DNA of 64,000 nt from Thermococcus sp. JdF3 (lineage in GTDB: Archaea; Methanobacteriota_B; Thermococci; Thermococcales; Thermococcaceae): positions 124,001 to 188,000 of the forward strand of contig NZ_SNUK01000005.1 in NCBI RefSeq assembly GCF_012027495.1, given 5' to 3'. Below are positions 1 through 9,800 of the stretch, one piece after another. A model generated the notes under the pieces. That model saw nothing but the letters and a program-made list of their open reading frames with translations. It did not search any database and was not told the DNA's origin. Both the position numbers and the translations under genes were made by a program. How positions within the stretch are numbered: the stretch's first letter is position 1; every line of letters starts with the position of its first letter.

Positions 1-805
<805 letters not shown>

Positions 806-828
806 ATTTTCGGTCAAAATAATTTGTC

Positions 829-1860
829 ATGAGGCTCCCGCTTAGGACCCTCACCCGGCTGGTGGCGGTTTACCTCGGCGTCCTCTTAGTGATCGTTCTG
901 GTAGCCGGCGCCAGCTCGAACAAACTGACATGGGAGTACGCCCACGAGGCGGTTCTTAATATCCGCGAATCCAACCCGGTTTTTTACGCCGAGCTTGAGA
1001 GGAACGCCACCAGGGAGGGCCTGACAGTTGATGAGTACTACTATCGAATACTCACCAAGGCAAAGGGAGTCGAAACCGACAACCTTCTCCTCATGGGGAT
1101 AGACCTCCTCAGGAAGAGCTTTGACTACTACCGCGAGAACCCCAAGTACGACTTCGCCCACGTCATAAAGGTGACCCTCGCCGTCATGGGGCTGGCCATG
1201 CTCCTGACGATTTTCCTGGGTCTGTTCCTGGGTTTTAAGCTGGCAAACGGAAGGTTCCTTGGGACGGTTGAGGGCCTGGCTCGCTTCTTCAACGGCCTGC
1301 CCTCCTGGTGGATAGGTGCGGTTCTGATAGCGGTCTTCGCCGTTGAGCTCGGCGTTCTTCCCATCGCCGGCCTGAGGAGCACTCCACCAAAGGAGGGCTT
1401 TGGGGGCTTCATCGACATCCTCTGGCATCTCGTCCTTCCCGTTACCACGCTGGTCTTCGTCTACGTCTGGGAGTTCGTGGTCACGGTGGCCCACGAGGTG
1501 AGGAACGAGCTTGGAAAGCCCTACGTCTTCACCGAGAGGGCCAAGGGCCTTCCCGAGGGGATGATATACAGGAAGCACGTTCTCAGAAACGTTTCCATCG
1601 TCCTGAGTTCTTTCACGGTCCAGAAGTTCGTTGAGATGTTCACGGACTACATAGTCATAGACGTCCTCTTCGGCCTCGGCGGCCTTGGAACACTCCTGAG
1701 GGCCAGCTTCGTCAGGACCATAGTCCCGGCCATAGGCGTCGTCGTGCGCTTCGACTACCGCCTCTTCTTCGTCGTAACGCTGTCGATAGCCACCATAACG
1801 TTCCTCTTCTCCCTCCTGCTGGAGCTGACCAAAGGACTGCTCGATCCGAGGGTGAGCTGA
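829..1860 (+). CDS. DppB-type ABC transporter permease
   Basis: This 343-residue inner-membrane protein has an N-terminal membrane helix (about residues 10-30), an extracellular loop, and five further helices from about residue 115 onward. This is the order of binding-protein-dependent transport permeases of the peptide/oligosaccharide (DppB) family. The cytoplasmic EAA loop lies near residues 225-255, around ERAKGLPEGMIYRKHVLRNV. The next gene starts one base after the stop and encodes the DppC-type partner, so the two form one operon. No substrate-binding protein or ATPase gene is present on either side, so the substrate cannot be deduced; peptides or oligosaccharides are typical of the family. 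Confidence 0.85.
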   Translation: MRLPLRTLTRLVAVYLGVLLVIVLVAGASSNKLTWEYAHEAVLNIRESNPVFYAELERNATREGLTVDEYYYRILTKAKGVETDNLLLMGIDLLRKSFDYYRENPKYDFAHVIKVTLAVMGLAMLLTIFLGLFLGFKLANGRFLGTVEGLARFFNGLPSWWIGAVLIAVFAVELGVLPIAGLRSTPPKEGFGGFIDILWHLVLPVTTLVFVYVWEFVVTVAHEVRNELGKPYVFTERAKGLPEGMIYRKHVLRNVSIVLSSFTVQKFVEMFTDYIVIDVLFGLGGLGTLLRASFVRTIVPAIGVVVRFDYRLFFVVTLSIATITFLFSLLLELTKGLLDPRVS

Positions 1861-1861
1861 A

Positions 1862-3112
1862 ATGGGAAGGAAAGCGGGAGTGGCGATACTCGTAATCTTC
1901 GCGCTCTTCGTAATCTTCTCGAACGCGGGCGTGAGCGAGGAGGACATTGCCAACTGGGAGAATCTCAACTACTGGAAGGACAACCCGCGAATGGCATATC
2001 CCTCGTGGTTCGCACTATTCGGCGACAGAACTCCCACTGTCTTCCTGGAGCCGTCGCTCGTTGAGGCGAATGGTTCCTCGGTTTACAGATTTTCCTACGA
2101 ACATACCTACCGCGATAAGCCGAGCGACGTCAGATTCTACGGCCTTCCCTACGGCGAGGAGGTTGAGATAAGCGTTTTAAGGCCGGACGGGATCAGAGTG
2201 CCCCTCTATCGGGGCATCGCCACCTCCAGCAATCTCAGCCTCAACACCAACATGCGGGTGGCAGTTGTTTCCTCTCTTTCCGACGTTCTCAATCTCAGCG
2301 AAGCTGGATACGTCCTCTTCTCCGCGACCGAGCTTTTGTTCTCCCGCGACGGAAGTATGGCAACCCTCAACGGGGAGTACGTCTTTGAGGTTCGCTTAGC
2401 AGGAAACGCGACCCCTTCCGTTGAAATCCTTGGAACCTGCTACGGTCTCCTCGGCACGGACTCCTACGGCAGGGACATGTGGGTGGGCTTCGTCAAGGGA
2501 ATGAACAACACCCTCTACCTGGCCTTCTTCACCACGGTGCTGATAGTGGTTCTGGGGGTTCTAATAGGTCTCATTTCGGGCTACGTTGGCGGTGCCCTGG
2601 GTGAGTTCATAACGTTCCTCCTGGAGGTTCTGGTGGCTTTGCCGATGCTCCCAATCCTCGTCGTCCTCGTCTGGCTCTTCTCCACCCAGGGCTACGGCCA
2701 GCAGGTCAGGATAAACCCCGTCCTCTTCATGTTCTTCGTTGCCCTCCTAACCCTCGGGAAGTTCGCCAAGACGGTTAGAATGATAACGATAAAGGAGAAG
2801 GTGAACGAGTACGTCAAAGCCGCGGTGAGCATGGGTGCCGGCACGCTCTGGGTCCTGAGGAGGCACATACTCCCGCCGGTCGGGGAGTTCTCCCTCAGGT
2901 ACTCCACCATACTCCTGGCCAGGATAGTGGCGCTGATTTCAGTGTTCGGATTCTTCGGCCTGATTCCGGGCACCAACTGGGGCTCCTTCATGATAGAGGC
3001 CATGAACCAGGGGGCGCTCTACGGGGGCTACTGGTGGTGGATAGTGGCCCCGGGTCTTGCCATGGCCGTTCTAAGCGCCGGTCTGGCCTTTGTCTCCTCC
3101 GGCTCCGGTTAG
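1862..3112 (+). CDS. DppC-type ABC transporter permease
   Basis: The protein has 416 residues: one N-terminal membrane helix, a large extracytoplasmic domain (about 30-200), then a DppC-type membrane domain beginning near GTDSYGRDMWVGFVKGM, the usual DppC entry motif. The EAA loop is around residues 315-335 (VKAAVSMGAGTLWVLRRH). The extracytoplasmic insertion is larger than in bacterial DppC. The C-terminus stops right after the last helix with the residues SSGSG, without the basic tail (DPR or NPR) that most relatives carry, so the end may be shortened. Its stop abuts the stop of the convergent GTPase gene. It acts with the preceding permease. Confidence 0.82.
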   Translation: MGRKAGVAILVIFALFVIFSNAGVSEEDIANWENLNYWKDNPRMAYPSWFALFGDRTPTVFLEPSLVEANGSSVYRFSYEHTYRDKPSDVRFYGLPYGEEVEISVLRPDGIRVPLYRGIATSSNLSLNTNMRVAVVSSLSDVLNLSEAGYVLFSATELLFSRDGSMATLNGEYVFEVRLAGNATPSVEILGTCYGLLGTDSYGRDMWVGFVKGMNNTLYLAFFTTVLIVVLGVLIGLISGYVGGALGEFITFLLEVLVALPMLPILVVLVWLFSTQGYGQQVRINPVLFMFFVALLTLGKFAKTVRMITIKEKVNEYVKAAVSMGAGTLWVLRRHILPPVGEFSLRYSTILLARIVALISVFGFFGLIPGTNWGSFMIEAMNQGALYGGYWWWIVAPGLAMAVLSAGLAFVSSGSG

Positions 3113-4186
3113 CTACTCCAGTATCGCCACCACACCCTTCCACTTCTTTCCGAAGCACTCGCTCGCCAGGACGTGCTTGCCTGTCAGCCGCTCCAGGAGC
3201 TTTGTTCCGCCGTGGCACTTCTTGAAGCCCGTCGCTATTCCCACGGTGAAGCCCTCTATCTCCCTTATTCCTACGCGCTTTGTGCCGTCCAGCTTCCCCC
3301 TCAGCTCGTCCCCGTACCTCCAGAGTATCCTCCTCGGGTCCAGGAGGAGGTCCCTTTCAACTCCCTCAAGGACATCCTCGAAGTCCCGGGTGAACTCTTC
3401 TTTTTCCTGTTTCTCCTTTCCGAAAAGAGTAAAACGGCCGGTCTGCCACTCCCTGAGGAACCATCTTGCCGTCTCCTCCAGATCGACCTCACCGCCGGCC
3501 TTTATGAGGCCCCTTCTCTCGCCTATCTTCCTGAGGATCTCCTCCTCGCCCTCAAACTCCTCGATGCCAAACTTCTCGGTGAGGGCCTCCTTCCTCGTAT
3601 CCAGAATACGCCTGATGAGTTTGAGCGCCGGTTTTACTGGTTCATCTATCTTGTCCGCGGGGAAGCCTCCCTTGATGACCAGCTCGTCGAAGTCGTCTAT
3701 CGGGATGACGCCGGGGCTGTCGAGGAGCCATAGCTTTTTGCTCAGCTTTATCACTTGTTTACCCTTTGTGTAGCCGGGAATCGGGGCGGTTCCAACTGCT
3801 TTCTTTCCCTTCAGGGTGTTTATTATCGTGCTCTTCCCCACGTTGGGATAGCCGATGAGGGCCACCTTGACCTTTTCCCTCTCATCCAAAAGCGGCCTGG
3901 CGAGCCTCTTTATCTCCCTCCTCAGTATCCCGGTTCCCTTTCTCTCACGGGCGGAGATGAAAACGACCGGAACGTCGCTCTTCCTCTTGTACTCCTCGGC
4001 CCATTCTTTTGGAACCAGGTCTGCCTTGTTCATGACTATGAGGAGTGGTTTTTCCTTCTCCAGGATGAGCCTCTCAAGCTTTCGGTTCCTCGTTCCTATG
4101 GGGTCACGGGCATCGACGACCTCGACGATAACGTCGGCCTCGTCAACTACCTCCCTCACCACCCTCCACGCCTTTCTCGCCTTCAT
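3113..4186 (-). CDS. Circularly permuted GTPase (YlqF/YawG group)
   Basis: The 357-residue protein carries GTPase motifs in permuted order. G4 NKAD is at residues 53-56, G5 SAR at 78-80, G1 GYPNVGKST at 112-120, a threonine-containing G2 near 138-140, and G3 DSPG at 156-159. This order defines the YlqF/YawG/Nog2 families, which assist ribosome assembly and bind rRNA through a C-terminal region. Here the C-terminal part, about residues 190-357, is charged and probably performs RNA or ribosome contact. The start is ATG with GGTGGTGAG just upstream, and the first 44 bases overlap the end of the preceding gene, indicating translational coupling. The precise ribosomal substrate is not visible. Confidence 0.9.
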   Translation of the reverse strand: MKARKAWRVVREVVDEADVIVEVVDARDPIGTRNRKLERLILEKEKPLLIVMNKADLVPKEWAEEYKRKSDVPVVFISARERKGTGILRREIKRLARPLLDEREKVKVALIGYPNVGKSTIINTLKGKKAVGTAPIPGYTKGKQVIKLSKKLWLLDSPGVIPIDDFDELVIKGGFPADKIDEPVKPALKLIRRILDTRKEALTEKFGIEEFEGEEEILRKIGERRGLIKAGGEVDLEETARWFLREWQTGRFTLFGKEKQEKEEFTRDFEDVLEGVERDLLLDPRRILWRYGDELRGKLDGTKRVGIREIEGFTVGIATGFKKCHGGTKLLERLTGKHVLASECFGKKWKGVVAILE

Positions 4187-4475
4187 CTCTCACCACCGTT
4201 ATCTCGAGGATTACCGTGCCGCCGTCCGTGTACGGCGGCCCCGGGTCGAGGCACTGAACGTATGCCTTCTCTCCCCTGCCCAGGCCTAGTTCACTCGGCT
4301 TAATACCCTTTCGCAGCGCAACTATGTACGGCAGGAGCGATGCGAATGCATGGGTGCATATGGCGTCGGTTTCCTCGAGCTTTACCTCCGGCCCCTCGAC
4401 CACTATCCTGTCTCCAACATGAAAAACGGGGCATTTTCCCCGTATTTCTGCTACGCGAATCTCTAGCCGCTCCAT
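4143..4475 (-). CDS. TIGR04076-like small conserved protein
   Basis: I place the start at ATG 4475, preceded by GGTGAG four bases upstream and by an AT-rich box about 30 bases further; the longer open frame up to 4565 has no such signal. The 110-residue product begins MERLEIRVAEIRGKCPVFH and contains paired cysteines (KCPVF and AICTHAF) and a C-terminal beta strand. This matches the layout of the TIGR04076 family, proteins of about 90-110 residues with unknown function. Its last 44 bases overlap the GTPase gene, so both are read from one mRNA. I assign no function. Confidence 0.7.
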   Translation of the reverse strand: MERLEIRVAEIRGKCPVFHVGDRIVVEGPEVKLEETDAICTHAFASLLPYIVALRKGIKPSELGLGRGEKAYVQCLDPGPPYTDGGTVILEITVVRDEGEKGVEGGEGGS

Positions 4476-4566
4476 ACCCTCACCGAAACCTAAATAAAGA
4501 TTGACGTTCAAAAAACTATTCGATATAAGAAGCCCGTTATGATAACGATTGATGGTGGTGCTCAAC

Positions 4567-5997
4567 GTGTCCGAGGATATCGAGGCGAAGATTCGCCGTC
4601 TGAGGGAGCTGGGTAAAGCCAGCGCCGAACCAGAACCCCCCGTGGCCCCAAAACCTGCCCCTGCTAAAAAACCCTCCCGGAGACCGCGCTCGGTTGGTAG
4701 TATCCGCGAGAAAGAGCGGAGGAAGAGGATCCTAATAGGAGTTTCTATCGTGATAATCGTGCTAATTCTGACATCAGTTGGCGCCTACATTTATCTCCAA
4801 AACCGTGCCGCCGAGGAACTTACCAACGCCAGAAACAAAAAACTGGCCGAGGTTAACCTCTACTTCAAGCCCGATATATTCAACAATACCAACTGCTCCC
4901 CCAAAGCTAACGCTATCAAATCCCAGCTGCTCAACCAGATCCTTCATGCCAAATCCGTTGATGAACTCAATGCCGTTGATGTTAAGGGGAGCTATGACAT
5001 TGCGTTGCGTGAGTACAATTCATGTATCGATGAACTCCATCGGGTGGAGCTGGAGAAGCAGCTGAACCGGACAAAGGAGCAGAAATTAAAACTCCTTGAG
5101 CTTGAGTTCCAGCCGCTTCTCTCGATGCCTCTACCGGATGACATCCGCACCAAAACTGTAACGTACATGAACGACCTCAAGGAGCGCGTCATGTCCGCCA
5201 CCAGTGTTGATGAGGTCAACTCCATAAAGGCCGACCCGTACCTCCTGGAGGTGTGGAGGGACTACTACTACTGGCGCATTGACGCCCTCCCCGGACAGGA
5301 TGTGATACTTGAGTACGGGGACTCCAAGAAGATGGTCACTAAGGCGGATGCCAAGGCTGTGCTGGGAGGCATTATGGACTATAAGGAGCTTATGAAGTAC
5401 AACGTCGTGAAGGTTGAGTGGGTGGAGATGTCCCTTGTCCTCCCCAAGAGAAACATAAACGGTGCGTTCCTTTCGCCGGGTGACAGAATAAAACTCTTTA
5501 TCCAGGGCCAGAACACAACGACGGTTGACGGGTACTTTGAGCTTGTCCTCCTGCCGGTTCAGTCGGGTTCGATATCAGTGAGTGAGTCCCAGAGTCAGTC
5601 AAGTTCCTCCTCCACTTCCTCATCGACCACTTACAGTGAGAGCCACTCCTCATCCGCTTCCCCTGGTGGAGCCTCGATATCTGACAGCAGCAGTGCGAGT
5701 GACTCCGTTACCAACAGTCAGTCAGTGAGTCAGAGTTCGTCCGGCAGTTACTCCTACAGCGTGAATCTGGCGGAGATACTCAAAGCGATAGCCGCCGGTA
5801 AGATACAGGCCAGCGAGGAGGTTAAGCAGCAGCTCAGTGCGTACGGATGGAAGGTTCTTGACCTCGAGAAGGACACGTCATTGGAGGCCATTGACCACAA
5901 CACCCAGCTGCTCGTTATAGTCAAAGTTCCCTCGATATTTGTCCCGGACGTGCTGGCCAACCAGAACTCCCTTTACCTTGTCAGAGTATCGACGTGA
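4567..5997 (+). CDS. Ser-rich membrane protein of a pilus-like locus
   Basis: I choose GTG 4567, six bases after GGTGGTG; the frame is open to TTG 4549. The 476-residue product has a cytoplasmic stretch rich in Pro and basic residues (1-60), one membrane helix (about 58-78, IGVSIVIIVLILTSVGAYI), and a helical extracytoplasmic part. A low-complexity Ser/Thr tract spans about residues 335-395, and a folded C-terminal segment follows. I think it may belong to the archaeal DUF515 group found beside secretion ATPases, but cannot confirm this. It is the first of five co-directional genes encoding a type IV pilus-like machine, so a structural or assembly role at the cell surface is inferred. The Ser tract probably carries O-glycans. 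Confidence 0.7.
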   Translation: MSEDIEAKIRRLRELGKASAEPEPPVAPKPAPAKKPSRRPRSVGSIREKERRKRILIGVSIVIIVLILTSVGAYIYLQNRAAEELTNARNKKLAEVNLYFKPDIFNNTNCSPKANAIKSQLLNQILHAKSVDELNAVDVKGSYDIALREYNSCIDELHRVELEKQLNRTKEQKLKLLELEFQPLLSMPLPDDIRTKTVTYMNDLKERVMSATSVDEVNSIKADPYLLEVWRDYYYWRIDALPGQDVILEYGDSKKMVTKADAKAVLGGIMDYKELMKYNVVKVEWVEMSLVLPKRNINGAFLSPGDRIKLFIQGQNTTTVDGYFELVLLPVQSGSISVSESQSQSSSSSTSSSTTYSESHSSSASPGGASISDSSSASDSVTNSQSVSQSSSGSYSYSVNLAEILKAIAAGKIQASEEVKQQLSAYGWKVLDLEKDTSLEAIDHNTQLLVIVKVPSIFVPDVLANQNSLYLVRVST

Positions 5998-6007
5998 GGT
6001 GATAGCC

Positions 6008-6859
6008 GTGAAACGCCCCGCGGCATTTCTTTTACTTTTCATTTCGTTATTTGCGGCTCTGCCTGGCCACTATCAAGTGCGGGCCGCAGGCACACTCCAG
6101 GGTGATGTTCTAATCGACCTTAACGTTACCCTTGTAAACACCGCCCCGTTTCCCAAGTTTCTTGTTCTCAATCCCGCGTACAATATAACCGTTTACCGGC
6201 GCGGGAACAATGAGACGGACCTTGGGTTCTACATAGATAAGGGAATGAACCTTAACTACAATCCTGGCATATGGATTATGCCGTACGAAACCGTTGTGAT
6301 AAACGTCAGGGTCTCCAAAACCGAGTCATACTCTCTCCCGTCCATTACGTGTGGGGGAACCGATGGTACCTCCATCGGCTGCGGTGTTGTTGTGCCTCCT
6401 CTCCTTAACTCCCCATCCCAGCTCTCGGCGCTCTCAATGTTCCCACTCGTCGATGGACACATCCGTATTCTGGAGTACCAGGGAGTCGTTAAGTTCAACG
6501 TGTACTCGGGGGATGAGGGTACGTTCAGGAAGTTCTTTGCCGTTACCGTCCCGGTTGTGTTCGTTGATGGGAGGATGTACGACTTCACTCCGAACTACAC
6601 CATGAACTACAGCGAGTATGTGGACGCACTTTTTGAATACACCGGAACAGGGAGGCGCTCTGTGAACGTAGAAAACAGCGTTCAGATGCCACAGGGGATG
6701 TTCCAGCTCACTCCAACGCTTCTTACCGGTGTCAGTGTTGGAATGCCAGGTCAGGTTCTCCCGTCGAATGAATCATACGAGTTGCCTGTGTGGGTCGTCA
6801 CAACGGGAACCGGTGTGGAGATAACCTACCGTGTTGAATGGAGCGCGGGGGGGCTGTAA
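6008..6859 (+). CDS. Secreted protein of the pilus-like locus
   Basis: The start GTG 6008 follows GAGGTGAT and lies 11 bases after the preceding stop. The 283-residue product opens with a signal peptide (KRPAAFLLLFISLFAAL, cut probably near AAG at 26-28). The rest is beta-rich with many Asn-X-Ser/Thr sites and one Cys pair (TCGGTDGTSIGCG). There is no second membrane helix and no class III prepilin motif, so it is more likely a secreted or wall-bound accessory subunit than the pilin. The secretion ATPase gene starts four bases after its stop. I do not recognise the family. Confidence 0.75.
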   Translation: MKRPAAFLLLFISLFAALPGHYQVRAAGTLQGDVLIDLNVTLVNTAPFPKFLVLNPAYNITVYRRGNNETDLGFYIDKGMNLNYNPGIWIMPYETVVINVRVSKTESYSLPSITCGGTDGTSIGCGVVVPPLLNSPSQLSALSMFPLVDGHIRILEYQGVVKFNVYSGDEGTFRKFFAVTVPVVFVDGRMYDFTPNYTMNYSEYVDALFEYTGTGRRSVNVENSVQMPQGMFQLTPTLLTGVSVGMPGQVLPSNESYELPVWVVTTGTGVEITYRVEWSAGGL

Positions 6860-6862
6860 AAG

Positions 6863-9800
6863 TTGGCGTTTGATGATGAGAAGAAGAAAAAGCCCACCTC
6901 CTGGATAGATGAAATCCTGAACGGTGAGGATGACCTACTGGAGAATATGCTGACCTCCAGCAAAAAGACCGCTCCCAGGGATGAAAAAAAAGAACCTGAG
7001 AGAAAGAAGTCCGGTGAAAAAGAGGCCCCAGAGGCCCCGTTCCCCATTGCGGGGAGTGGGGGTATAGACCTTCAGGAGATACTCAGCAAGCCCACCACTC
7101 CCGAGGAAGCCGCTCAGAGTCGCCCCACAGGGGCGGACCTTCTGGGGGAGATTTTCTCCACGGCACCGCCGAGGGAGGAGCCCAGGCCCAAGGCGAAACC
7201 CACATCACCACCCCCATCAACCCTTCAGGATATATTGAGCACGTTCCCTCCCGCGGAGGAAACAAAGTACGTTGGAAAGGCTGAGGTTCTCGATGCCTAT
7301 GGTAACGTTCGCATTTTGCGGGTTAAGGGAGAACCCGTCCCGATATATGAAATACGTCTCCCTAAACTCAGCAGAGAGGAAGAGGAACTCCTCCGCCTTA
7401 TAAAAGAACGGGCAATAACGGAGCTCCAGATAGACCCCACCGCCTTTCCAAATCCGGAGGAACGGAGAAGGGTCTTCATGAACGCCATCAGGAAAATGCT
7501 GAAGTCTGCGGCCCCCCACTTCTCGGAGGGCAGGATAGAGGTACTCGCCGACATGATAGTTCAGGTCATGATAGGCTACGGCAAGCTTGATCCCCTCGTC
7601 CGCGACGACAACCTTGAGGAAGTCATGGTCATAGGAAACAACAGGCCGGTTTACGTCTGGCACAGGCGCTTTAACATGTGCAAGACCAACATCGTGTTTG
7701 AGGAGGAGAAGGAGATACTGAACATCATCGAGCGCATAGCCAGGGAGGTCGGCAGAAGGATAGACCAGCAGAGTCCCCTCCTTGATGCCCGCCTTCCCGA
7801 TGGAAGCCGTGTGAACGCGACAATCCCGCCGATCAGCCTCGACGGCCCGACGATAACCATCCGTAAGTTCAAGAAGGACCCGCTCACCATCATAGACCTC
7901 ATCAAATACGGCACTATGAACACCGACATAGCGGCCCTCCTCTGGATCTTTGTCGATGGACTCGGTGTCAAGCCCGCCAACGTCCTCGTCGCGGGTGGTA
8001 CCGGTTCCGGTAAGACCACCACCCTCAACTCACTCGGGATGTTTATTCCACCGAGCGAGCGCGTCATCACCATAGAGGACACCGCGGAGCTCCAGCTCCC
8101 GGTGGAGCACTGGGTGAGGCTTGAGACGAGACCGCCCAACGTTGAAGGTAAGGGCGAGATAACAATGGACGATCTCGTTAAGAACACCCTCCGTATGAGG
8201 CCGGATAGAATCATCGTTGGTGAGGTTCGTGGTCCGGAAGCGAGGACGATGTTCACGGCGATGAACACGGGACATAATGGGGCCCTCTACGACTTCTCGG
8301 TCATACAGCTCTCGGACGGCAGGTTCGTGCTCATCGGCGACCTCATCGATGAACTCTTCGAGAAGTACTCGGACAGGGTTGAAACCTACAGGGATTTGGA
8401 GTACATAGTCCTCGACGAGAAGGACAGGTTTGAGGTGGTAAGCGTCGGCCCCGACCTGAATGCCGGGAAGCACATCGTTTCAAGGGTCTGGAGGAGAAAG
8501 GTAAGGCCCGGGGAGAAGCTTATCCGCGTGAGAACGAGGACAGGCAACGAGGTGATACTCACCAAGACCCACCCGTTCTTCGTCTTCTCCGATGGCGACG
8601 TCGTGAGAAAAGAGGCGGAGAAGCTGAAACCCGGCGATAGGGTCGCGGTGATGAGGAAACCGCCGAGGCCACCGCAGAGGAAGGCCATCGTAAGTCCGGA
8701 GGTTTACGCGGGGATAAGTGACTACTACATCGTCCCCGGCGGAGAGGGCCTCGTGAAGGTTCCGAACGACGGAATCCCGCCTGAAATGGCCCAATATTTA
8801 ATCTCAGTCAACTCGAAGCCCGTAAGGATTGTCCGCGAGGTGGACGAGAAGCTCTCCTATGCCGTTGGCGTACTCCTCGGCGACGGCTACATCTCCTCGA
8901 ACGGCTACTACGTCTCGGCCACCTTCGACGACTCCTCCTACATGAACGCCTTCACCTCGGCCCTGTCGGAGTTCCTGCCGGAGAGCGAGCCCGAAATCAA
9001 AAGAAACGAGGGCTACACCGTTGTGACCTACGGCTCGAAGATATTCGCCGAGTTCCTTCACAGGGCATTCGGAATTCCCAAGGGCAGGAAGGAGAACCTC
9101 GACGTGCCCGATTTGGTGCTGTCGAACGACGAGCTTTTGAGGTACTTCATAGCGGGCCTCTTCGATGCCGATGGCTACGTGGACGAGAACGGCCCGGCCG
9201 TAATCCTCACGACGAAGAGTGAGAACCTCGCGAGGAAGGTCTGGTACGCCCTTCAGAGACTCGGGATAATAAGCACGGTCTCCCGCGTGAGGAACAAAGG
9301 CTACAAGGAGGGCGTAACCTTCAGGGTTACCGTGAGGGGCGTTGATGACCTCATCAGGTTCAACCGCTCGGTTCCCCTCAGGCACTCACGGAAGAAGGCG
9401 AGGCTTGAGGAGCTCATCAGGAAGTACAGACCGCACCGCGGAAAGAGGACCGACCGCGTTCCGATTTCGCCGGCAATGCTCGAACCCATAAGGAGGGGGC
9501 TCAACCTCAGGGTTTCCGAGCTTTCAAAGCTCGCCACCAGCCACGCCGGCGAGAAGGTTTCGGAAAGCCTCATACGCCACGTCGAGAAGGGCAGGGTGAA
9601 GGAGATAAGGCGCTCCGCTTTGAAGGGAATAGCCCTCGCCCTCCAGCGGGTGGCGAAGGATTTGAACGATGACGAGGCCTGGGTTCAGGCGAAGAGGCTT
9701 GAACTCATAGCGGACGGCGACGTCTACTGGGACGAGGTCGTGAGTGTTGATGAGGTCGAGCCGGCGGAGCTGGGTATAGAGTACCTCTACGACCTCACCG

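Noticed and set aside
886-1968. A 360-codon open frame on the minus strand
   Set aside because: It is antisense to the DppB-type permease, shows no family motif, and its start is inside the next gene.
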